NCBI GenBank assembly: GCA_029582155.1
Contig: CM055899.1
Location: 58,693,349 to 58,757,348 of the forward strand
Source: Panopea generosa
Taxonomy: Eukaryota > Mollusca > Bivalvia > Adapedonta > Hiatellidae
Reading direction: 5' to 3'
DNA length: 64,000 nucleotides
The position numbers were made by a program, and so were the translations under genes. Below the pieces are notes generated by a model. The model made no database searches. It was not told the DNA's origin and worked only from the letters and a program-made list of their open reading frames with translations. Shown here one piece after another: positions 44,101-56,100 of this stretch. How positions within the stretch are numbered: position 1 is the stretch's first letter; every line of letters starts with the position of its first letter.

Positions 44101-47100
44101 GTCAGATCCTCGTGAAAAGCGCTTTCAGTACCTCTGGGCCATGTGCCTGAGTGTACATTCTGTGGTTAGGATCTATGAGTCATCATAGTATCGTGATATG
44201 TACCAGAAGTTGGTGCAGTACCACAAAAATGGTATTTTGCACAGCGGTTCATACTTCGAAAAAAGAATGACTTTCACTTGAATGTCAATTTGACGTCGCA
44301 CAAATAACGTCAAACTCCCCCGTACTTTGTAACATATACATTTTGACTTCTCAAAATTAATGTTAAATGGTGGTGTACAATATTGAAATTTTGCATGCTT
44401 ATAGTTTAGAAACTGAAAATTATCCACGCCAAGTTTGGTTTGAATTGAAACACAAAACGGCATATTTCTAAAAGCGTCCTATTACTTTTGGGACATACCT
44501 CGTATAACCTGAAATGTGTTGAAAATGATGTTAAACCCCTTTAAAAAAAAAAAAAAATAAAAATAAAAATAAATGAATTATAAAGATTATAATTTTTTAT
44601 GAAAGATAAAGGCTGTATTGTTATAACAAGGACATTTGTAAGCTTAATGCTAAACTAGTCTTACTCATGATAGACTAGTTTGGCACTATTAAAGTCCTCA
44701 AGATGTTTTATAACAATTCAAGGCATTAACTCATTAACATTGATCAAGATCCAATGACAATGGGAGTGCTATAGAACACACAAGAAAACAGAGAGAAGAC
44801 AATCAGGAAAATTGTGAGCTAAAAAATAAAATAACCTTTTGTTATTACCAGAAGTCTTCAGGCCCCAGCTTCACTAAATGTCTCACTTGAGACTTTCAAC
44901 TCATATTTTTGAAATTCTATAATTATATCAAGGAATTATACAGAGAAGGAAAGGCAACTGTTTGAGATTTTGTGAACGCTCTCGCAATATCTTGTTTATA
45001 ATAATCTTCACTTCCATTCATCTCAGGAACACAAATCAAAATTCTTACACTGCAGAATGAAATTGTCATCAAAACAATACTATTTCCAGAAATTTGTGTT
45101 TCAAATTTTTGAAGTACTTACAATTACAAAATGAGTATACTGCAGCTAAAATTTTGTGTGCTGTTTCATCAACATATAGTCAGGAGATGCAAGTTTCCTA
45201 TCCTTTTATACAAGTCCTTGACTATATTAAATTGATCATCTCAGTTGTTATCCTTTACACAAAAGTAAAGATTTGTTAAGACTCTAAATATGTATGGTCA
45301 CTTAAAGTTCGAGTCATCATTAAGAGAACTTTTTTTAGTTGTGGGAAAATCTCAGTTTGAAATGTTATTTAAGTGAAACTGGACCCAGCATCTCTGATTC
45401 AGGTTTGGAAACTTCTGCATGTCCGCTGCTATGACAAGTAAGCATTTTTCCTGGATGAGTAAGATTTAAGAAACCATACCTTAATATTTATTTGATTTTA
45501 ATCGTCCAAATGCTGAAGACAATTAATAAGTATATATGTATTTTAATAATGAAGCTTTAAAAATAACAAATCCCCATAGATGTACATATACAGTTACAAC
45601 ATTTTCAGAAACAAACCTTGTTGTTAGTGTATCTCCTTTGCTTGATGGCTATCTTTGTTTTTGTTTTACTCAGTGGTTCATCTTCATCGCTTTCTGAACT
45701 ACTTTCTTCCAATTGCTGAAAAGACATCATATTAACCGACAAATATTGATACAAAAATAAATAATAGAAAATTGATGGTTAGTTTATTTGTGTGATTTTT
45801 AATGGGGTTTAATGCCATTTCTGGTTAAATATGGCATATCCAGTTTTATTGGCAGAAAAAGACCTCAGAATAGATCTGAGTAGAACCACCATCGTTCCGT
45901 AAGTAACTGGCATATTTTCTCACATAAAAATTTCGGAGTGAATGGGACTCGAACCTACGACCTTAGTGATGAGAAGTAAGTGATCTTGAGATGGTATCTT
46001 GGACCACTTGGCCATAGAGGAACCGTTGATGGTGTTTAAAGAAATGAATTTTATTGGACAGTGCAGGGAGCAAATCAAACCCCAGTGACACCATATAAAG
46101 CAAATACATAAAAGGATTTTACTAAGTTAATCACTGTTTCAACGCTGATTGAAAAACAGTCATTGGGACTCACTATATTTTAGTAAACTTTACCAAAAAT
46201 TAAAAGGCGTCATAATTCCACGCAGACACGAATGCTAAGACGACAAATATCTTTAATGTAGTTTAGATCCACAAATATTCGTAAAGGTATCTATTTTCCT
46301 GAGAGATTAACCAGTACTTGAGCACACCAATTTCCACAAATAACTGATAACTGCATGAAGCAGCAGCAAAGATAACTGACAATTACACTAAACATCATAT
46401 ATCAATTATTAGGGAAACTGGCTGGGTGGGGATTCAAACTCACAACCCGTGGATTGATAGACAAGCTACCGGCTGAGCTTTCCAAGCATTTGTGGATAGA
46501 AGGTCTATTGCACACACACACACATAAATATATATATGAATCTGATTAAAACATACAGCCTTCAGTAGGTAGCTACATGGAAAACTTTTTTCACATAAAG
46601 TTTTTAGACCAAACCAAGCTGGCACACAGACCCTCTGACAGTGGTCACAGAGAGGCAAGTTACCCACACTGCCGTGAAGAACCAAACTTATAGTCAAGCA
46701 ATATTGTATGAAAACGGACAATTTTTTTTAAAAATATTTTCATATTAGACATGAAGATAAATGTATCATCTTATGAATAATGAACGTACATTGTATTAGC
46801 CCTTTTATCCTACTCCATGCTGTGACAAATACCTCAAAACACACTCACTTTATTCTGTTGTTCAGTACTTTTGTCCAATCTGGATAAAGGAATATCTTCT
46901 GATCCATCACTGTCAACTACATCATCTTTACTCGTATGAACTGCGTTCTTCATTTGTACACCACTCATCCCTTTAACAGGAGTTTCTTCCTCAGAATCAG
47001 AACTCTGAAGAAAAAAAAAATTCAAGGAAAAAAATTGTTTATATGGGATTTCATGCCCATTTTAACTCACTTCATGACATTGTTCACTAGTATAAAGGCA

Positions 47101-50100
47101 TGCTATTTTATTTTATAGCAACAGGGTGCAAAATGTATATAAAATAAAAAGGCATATTTTTTTCACACAATGATGGAGCACATTACAACTTTACCAGTGG
47201 TGGTAAACCCAGGGCTCTTACTTTCACTTTTGGGAATGGGGTCGGGGCAACAGGCTTTGGAAAATTAGTGTTTTTTTTAAAAATATTGGGAAAATTACAT
47301 AACACAGGTTTCTTCAATATACGAAACAATATATGTGTAATGTATTTTTTATGTATAAAACGTGATGTTCATCTAGAAGACTACAAAATATTAAAAAATG
47401 GGCAAACAAGAGCCCCAAGACCACAGGAAAAATGCCATCAAATTTATCTGGTGGATGTGCTGTTGCATGACCGTTGGTTAGTTAAATCATTCTGTCAGAC
47501 TAACTAACAACCAAAAGACACAAGGCAAAATGACAAATATGTATAGGGAAACACATGCAAAATATGGACATTAAATCTCATTTATTTAACCTTGCAGCCT
47601 GAGAATTTGATTTAGAAAGCTTGATATATGTACCCAGTACCTCAGTCATGGCTATGTGTGGTGTCCTTAAGCATGATATGTTTCCAGCATATTACGCTTA
47701 GTTAATGTACTCATTTACCCAGGAAAACTTTCACCGTGATTTGTCTAAGTTGTCATAATTTGTTTTGACAATTGAAGTAAAACAAGCAAATTCGGTGAAT
47801 TTATGTCCCCTGCCTTTTCAAAAGATGTGCTTCAGGCATACTTAATTTACTGTAAGGAAACACCCCAAAATACAATTTTTCACAAATTAAAGGGGCATAA
47901 CTATAGAACGACAACTGCCACAATCCCCTTAAAATCAAACTTAGCCTGTGTTTTATCCTTATAAACATCGGTTTAAAATTTCAAAAGATTTGATTCAGGC
48001 CTTCCTAAGTTATTGCACAGAAACCCCATGGACAGACCCAAATTAGTGTCTCCCGCTTTTCGCAAAGTGGACGACAATAAATTAGTTTAACAAAACTATA
48101 AAAAAAGTTTTAATCAAAATAAAAGGAAATAGAAATAAAGTGGATTTTCCATTCACATATACAATGTAGACAGTTCCAGATTATTTTTTTACTTTAGTAG
48201 TGTTCACTCCTTGATTTCAGAATGGACGATTATATAATCAAAACTTAATGTACACATAGTCATCAGTATTTTCACTCAAGCTATCGTTAAATAAATGTTT
48301 ATTTGTTGTGTTCCGACCCCAATACATTCATGTGGATAGGTAGGTGGCTAATTATTATTTTTTGCCAGATTTTGATTTAACATACCGTAGTCATTTTAAA
48401 CAAAAAATGGACAGTAACGAGTAATAAAAAAAATCAACGCTTAAAATGTCAATAGTTTGGGTAAGTTGCAATATTGAGAGACAGAAGGTAGAATGTAGAA
48501 GCACAGCAAACAATATTTTTAAGAATATTTCAATATTTTAAAATCAGGATGGATGCTTTTTGTCAACAAGAAATGGAGTAGTATCATTTTCAAAATATTT
48601 GCATTCAAAATTAATTGTTTCTTTGCTACTTCAGAAAGTTTTCATTTTTAAATATTGGCATACCAAACACTCATTTTTACTACATGGTTGTCAATACTGT
48701 CCTGATTCAATCATTTTTCCTAATTTTGTGTCTGCCATGAGTTATCTGTTGAGTACAGATTTTTAAGATCATCGATTATAGATGTTATAATTTCTTCAGC
48801 GATAACCTGACCCGACGCTTGCTTACATAAATGGAACAATGATTTTTTACTTTGGTGATGCTAAAAACCAGCCAGTTTCCAGCTTACCCAGCCATATTCT
48901 GGCTACAGAAAATATGATATTATGAATATGCACGTATCTGCTATATTTTACCGTATTGTATGTGTTTACTCATGTTAACATGGCAATGATGCTAAAAGAT
49001 GGATAAAAAAATAAATTATATCTATAAAATGAATGTACCCAATTTGTTGTAACATCACTTCTTTTTGTAGGAGTGTCATTATCGGTGCTTATATCTAGTA
49101 TTCGTCTAGGCTTTGTTGCACTGCAACTTGGGAGTTTCTCAGGTGTACTTTCATCTGAAGATGTATCACAGGCATTTTCCGGTTTACAAGACACAGGCAT
49201 ATCTTCACTGCTCGAGTCTGAATCACTAGTTTGAATTTCATTTAAATTTTTAAGTTTTGTATCACTTTTGAAGTCCTCAAAGATATCAATTTTGCACTTT
49301 TTTGTCTTTCTTATTAAAGGCGTGTTTCCTTCATTTTCATCCGACTCATATATTTTATCTTTGTCTTTCTTCTTCTTTCGCATTAACGGGGTATCACCGT
49401 TGCTTTCATCAGATTCATAAGTTACAGCTTTGCCTTTCTTTTGCTTTCGAATTAATGGCGTATCACAAGTGCTTCCAGCAGATTCGTAATTTTTACCTTT
49501 CTTTTGCTTTCGAATTAACGGAGTGTCACCAGTGCTTCCATCAGATTCATAATTTTTACCTTTCTTTTGCTTTCGAATTAACGGAGTGTTACCAGTGCTT
49601 CCATCAGATTCGTAATTTTTACCTTTCTTTTGCTTTCGAATTAACGGAGTGTCACCAGTGCTTCCATCAGATTCATAATTTTTACCTTTTTTTTGCTTTT
49701 GTATTAATGGGGTGTTACTGACGCTTCCATCAAATTCGTAATTTTTACTTTTCTTTTTCTTTCGAATTAACGAAGTGTCACCAGTGCTTTCATCAGATTC
49801 GTAATTTTTCACTTTCCCTTTCTTTTGTTTTCTTATCAATGGTGTACACCCCATGCTTTCATCCGATTCGTAACTCTTCACGTTACTTTTTCTTTTTAAA
49901 CTAGAAGGTGTAACATCAGTATCTGAGTTGTCATCATTTAACAGTGCTGCACCGTTCTTCTTTTTAACAAGTGAAGTATTCCCACTACTGCTGTCAGAAT
50001 CAATGTTTCTACCATCAGTTTTATAATCAGAAACTTCCCTCAGAGGAGTTCTATCTGAGGTATTCGGAAATAATCTCTCCGTTCCTGACAGGTAAGAATC

Positions 50101-53100
50101 AGAGTCACTTTCATACTTTTTCCTTGACAATTTCCCGCTTGTATTTTTCCGCATTTTTCTTCTTTTCTTTGGTTGTGTTTGATTTCTCTCAAGGAGCATA
50201 TCAAAATCTAAATCAACCGCTGCTTTACGTTTTCTGCTCTTTTTAGTCAACAATTTCTCACTGAAATCAGATTCTAATTGCATCTGTAATCTTTGCATTT
50301 TACTCTTTTTCTTCGAGTATGTTTCTGGAGTTCTCGTCAGACTTAGTGGTCCGGAATCTGATTGGTTATCTGGCTCTTTCACAGGAGTAGTCAGCATACC
50401 ATGACAGTTTGAATCGGACTTAATTAACACAACTGGATTCATTTTATTTTTTGTTGATTTCTTACAAGGACTGCTCATGTCTTTAATATGGTCATCTTCG
50501 CTGATTATGATGATTGAATCTGAACTCTCACCATCGAATCCTTTCTTTAGCTCTTCTGTCCTTGTTTCTCTGCCCAAAATATTTTTCATTGCCTTGCTCT
50601 TTCTGTCACCTGTTTAATTTGGAAGAATATCTAATTTAGATTAATATGAATTGTCTGTTTTAACTTAATTGGAAATTTTTTATTAATGTTTGATTTATTC
50701 TTACATCCAACATAATTATTTCAAAACATGGATTTTGAAATGTAAATATATATGGAAAAGACTTTTATTTAAATGGTTATATGTGTGAACACATATATTT
50801 TGTACATGTTAAGGCTGGAAAAAAAAAGACATTATTTTTTTCCCTGGAACAAGTGCAGTGTTTCTGCATATATATCTTATAGATGCATCACGTTTCAATT
50901 CAGTAAATGATGGAAAGTTGATTGAATCACAAAGAGGAAGGTCCCATTTGTAGATAACAGTTGATTCCGTCCTTATATTTTTCTTATTTATGAAAAAAAT
51001 TGTAATACACAGGTCAGCATTTTCTGTTTTATTTGTCAAAGTTTTAGCATAAACTGATACTGGCCATTGAGTGAATTTATCACAGACAGGATTTAGTATT
51101 TGTTCAAAAAAAGAATTTTACACTACAGAGACAATATACAATATTAAACAGCATATCCATAATATACGACGTTTGATATAAATATGCAGTTTCATTGCTA
51201 AAACCAAATAAATATTGGGGATATGGGTGAGGACTTTTTAAACAAAAGTTCCAATTTAAGTTACATTAAGTGGGTTCTTTGTGACAGAGTGATGTGACGT
51301 GGTGTCATCTAATGACCCCTGACCTTTCATCACTGAGTGAGGATTCTGTTCAAAATCTTTATATGATAAAGTTTGCTATTTACTTGGATAACAGTTCCAT
51401 TCAGATTCATACCGACGTCAAACTGGATATAACCTGTCATGTGTTGAAAGTGGTGTTAAACCTCCAGGCTGACTTAACTTTATCATAAAATTGCAAGACT
51501 TTGTTATTACATTTCAAAGTACATGGTATTACGGCTCTTGTTCTATGGACACAAACCTTTCTGATTTTCTCTACTTTTCTGCTTCTTCTCCAATGAAAGT
51601 TGTATTTTTTCTTCTCGTGCTGCTCGGAGACTTTCCAATGCCACCTTAAAGTTGTTATCTGGTTCTGGCTCGCTCTCATCACTAGAGTTCTGCATAGATT
51701 CAGAGTTTGAATCATCCTCAGTGCTTTCTTCTTCATCATCAGTATCTAAATTTAAAAAGCAGGTATGATCAGCAGAAATATTCTAGGCTCACTTTCCACA
51801 ATCTACAAAGACGTGACATATCCGTTGGCAACTGCATTCGCACAAGTATGCTACACTAGTTAAATTTCAATAGCGTTTAACGCTAATCTCCAGTGGTCGC
51901 CAAGGCTGGTAGGTCTGAGGTGCTGCTGTCAAATAAACATTAAACTGAGATTGTTCGTAGGCATCTGTCTTCATCTAAAAACATTAACGTGTTAGTTATT
52001 TATTTTACTTTGATTGTGAAACAAGTTTTTACAACTTAGGCAAATCACGCTTGAAATCTTCCTGGCTATAACCAGTACTAAGCATATGCAAATAAAGTGT
52101 CTTGCTCAAGGACATCACACAAAGCCGTGGCGGAGGATCGAACCCACGACCCTCCGATCATGGGTTTGGTGCTCTACCACTGGACCACACGCTCCACAAA
52201 AAACATTAGGTGATTAAGTTTGCCAGTTATTTATGGAAAGAATCATGCTTCTACTCAGAATCATACTGGGGGCTTTGACCACCAACAAGAAGGATATGCC
52301 ATATATACAATGTAGCATGGCATGCGTTGAAAATGGTGTTAAACACCATTAATACACACAAAAAATCACTTTTTGGGTCCCCGCTGGTCCCTTATTTATA
52401 TCAAATCCCCTTAAAAGATCAATGTCTCAGCTGTTGTCTGAACAATGCTCCAGAGATGGGAATAATTGAAATATACCTGAAATAGATCAGGAAAACAGAA
52501 TTTTTCATTTTCCCATAGTATTCCTATGTAAAAATTGAAGTCCCCATAATGGGCCCCAATTGATCCTAGCCCCTTTATTTGAACTCCTAGTCATAGGAAT
52601 CATTTATACCAAATATGAACAAATTTGATTGGATAGTTTCTGAGAAATAGATTTTTAAATGTAAATTTCCCTATGTTAAACTGACATGTCCCCGGGGCAG
52701 GGCCAATTTTGACCCTAGGGTCATGGCTTGAACAAACTTGATAGAAACTCATTAGATGATACTACAGGCAAAATATCAAAGTTCCAGACTGTGCACTTTC
52801 AGAAGAAGATTTTTGAAACTTTGAAAAAAAAAATACTGATAAACCCCTGGGGTGGGGCTAAATTGACCCAGGGTCATTATTTGACCAAACTTGAGAGAGT
52901 TTTGTGTATAAATGCTTCACACAAAATTTGGTAAAAATATGTCAAGTGCTTTCAGAGAAATAGTTGTTTGAAGCAATTGTTAGCAGACAGACACATGCAC
53001 AAAGTGCAAAAATACAATAAAACTCCTATAATATGACTGCTATTGAGACCAGAAAAAGGTGGCTTAAATAGCAGGGTGGTCTTATTTTGAATTTAAGAAA

Positions 53101-56100
53101 AATTAATACAGTATATGTACAAACCTGAACATGCATTTTTATATACATGTACCGTTTATTGGTTACTTTAAGTTCAAATGCTATTTACATGCTTGGAAAG
53201 TACAGTCGTAACTCGTTATCTCTATGTTGGAGTGAATGCCAAAAAACATCGAGATATCAGAATATTGAAATATATTTTGTTTCAAGATAAACACTTATTT
53301 TAATCAATAATTGTTTTATGTCAAATGTACTTAGGCTTTCATATTACGGTTTGTTCAGTAGAATTACATTGTACACTGTCGTGATAAATGCTTATATCTG
53401 GGTCCTTCTTCGAATTGCTCCGTAGTTTGAGATATAAGTTATTCTGTCAAATTGACTATGAGGCTATTGATTGAATCAAATGATACAATAAACATGCAAC
53501 CCCTCAATCTGATGACACAATCTTTGCAAAAATCTTTCAGTCATTAAAACTCATTTACCGTTGACTGATAATTAATGGTGTCTTAAACAAATTGTGTAAA
53601 AAAATAGCATGCGCTGATTTTGACAAGATTTGGGAAACAAAAAGAATATTTTGTCAACAATTATAATATCAAAACAAACAATCAATTAAAGGTGTAAAAT
53701 GATCAAATGGGAACTAAATTTGGGATCGAGATATCCAAAATTTGAAATAAACAATATTGAGAAAAATGAAATATATTAACATGCGCAAAGAAGGGGAAAG
53801 GTTGGCAACGCCCATCAATATTGACACTACTGGAATATCTTCTCAGGCGATATTGACACAATTGAGTTTCAACTGTACATAATGGTATGTGCAGCATTAA
53901 TATTTATAATTAGTAACCCAATTATATGTATACATACTTTTTTTTTGCTTTGATTTGCAAAAATTAATCAAGTCATTAGTGAAAAATTTCGACAAATATA
54001 TGAACACAGGACACATATACAGTAAAACCTGTGTAAGTGGCCACCATAATTAAGCAGTCACTTGTCTTAAGCAGCCAAATTAGTTATTTTCCATTCCTAT
54101 GCTGTAAGATAAATGTCAAAATAAAAGGCAGCAAATTTGGAGAGTGTTTTTTCCACATCTACTACCAGCAAACACTTTTAACAGATAATATGAACTTGTT
54201 AAATATTACTGTTTTTATTAAAAAAATATTGCTGGATGTAACGACACATACTCCATTTGTCTTGAATGGAATGTTTAATAAATTTAAAATATTACCCCAA
54301 TCACCAAAAAATAATGTTACTTTTTAAAAAAAAAATATTACAAAAAATAATTATTTTCTATTTAATATTCAAGCCCCACCACTATCACAAAACCTTTTTA
54401 TGTTGTATATCAAACTATACTACATTGCTAAAAGTAATAAATACACAAATAAAAAAAATTTGCCATAATCTTTGCCAAAGGGTGAAATATTTTTTTAAAA
54501 TTTACAACCAGTAATTAAGTACCAACATATTCATCAAACACTAGATACTTTCTATTGAAAACTAATTGTGAGATGCAGATAGTTGCTTATAGAAGTATTT
54601 CATATAAACTTTGTCTTTTATCTTTATCAATAATTGTGTATTTACTGGTTTGACTTGGCAATGATATACAAAACTGGAACTGGTAGCTACAACAACCTTT
54701 GTTTAATTGGGTCAGAAATCCTGCAGGTTTTGGAATTAGTGTGTCTAAAAAATGTTTGTGTTTGTGAGACGCATATGTCTTTCACAGTTAAATGTGCTGA
54801 GCAAACCATCTCTGTAAAGAAAGAAAAACTAAACAATATTTGGACGGAGGTGGGGTTCGATCACACAACCTCTGGATAGATAATTGAATGCATGAACCTC
54901 TCTACCACGAGTCCACAGCTTCATTGTGCTACAATTAGTTTACATGAACATAGCGTTAGAAATTGTGACGCATATAATGACATTACAGTTTTACTTTGAT
55001 CAATATCAAAATGACGAAAAACAAATGTTGCATTCCGTTTTATTACACAAATTCCCTTCGATTTTTTACCCACATAATACATGTAGATGAGGTCAACATC
55101 GATATCATAGTTGTTATCCGGATCAATTTTATTTTTATTTTGAACAAAAATTCGCAGATCACAACTTGTTTTGTGGTTTTTTCAGCCATGATGGAAAATG
55201 CAATGTGACGTCACTGCACACTAGAAAACACGTCATGTGACAATTTTACTAAATATAGCTACCACAAATGATTTTCTGGCTGGCAGAAATTCATTGCAGA
55301 AGGTTATGATAGAATATGGTGTTAGTCGTTTTCTACCAAGAACATTACAGATCTAATACCTTATGGTCACTTTTGCTCCTTCCTTCGACTGACTGCTTAA
55401 GACAGGTTTGACTGTATTTGTTGTATTTTGAAAAATTCCAAACATTGGTATTTTCATATTGCACCTATTTGCCCTATGAGTCAACAAAAGAGGGCCATTA
55501 GTGTTTTAATTAAAAAAAAATTTTTGAATGGGGTTAAACGCCATTTTCAATACATTACAGGTTATATATGGCATATGCAGTTTTATTGGTGGAGCAAGAC
55601 CTCAGAATGAATCCAAGTAGAACCACCGTCCTTCCTGTAAGTTACTGGCAAACTTTCTCATGAAGTTTTTGGAGCGAGCGGGACTCAAAACTACAACCTT
55701 AGTGGTCAGTGGTAATACTTAAACCATTCTTGAGATGGCGCCTTAAACCACTCAGCCATGGAGGAACACAAAAATACATGTAAAAAAGGCCAGGTTTGTG
55801 TTTTCACTGACCTAACACTGCAGATACAACATCAGAAAACTGCAATCTTGGTGAGGCATTTCTCTTCTTTTTAATGGGTGATTTTCTTGGTGACTGTGTC
55901 AATACTGACTTATCGTTTGGGCGTTTTGACGGTGGTTTCTTTGGAGACTGGTTCACTTGTTGATCTTGTCTGGCAGATATTTTCATCTCCTTCTTGTCAA
56001 AAACATGGCCTGATATATACATCAATTTAATAAAAAAAATCTCTATTTGTAAGGTAATCATATTTTATATATATACCATCATTATGTATAATAAAAAGAG

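Noticed and set aside
49302-49721. + strand open frame of 139 codons (F-x-H-Q-I-H-N-F-Y-L-S-F-A-F-E-L repeats)
   Set aside because: Exact shadow of the HIRIP3 coding repeat on the opposite strand; HIRIP3 is supported by homology and splice phase.
51437-51739. − strand 100-codon frame beginning MMKKKALRMIQTLNL
   Set aside because: Wrong frame over HIRIP3 exon 5; the correct frame gives the acidic tract and joins exons 4 and 6 without gaps.
11010-52195. tRNA genes suggested by A- and B-box-like stretches
   Set aside because: None folds into a complete cloverleaf by eye; each is followed by a SINE body shared with other copies.
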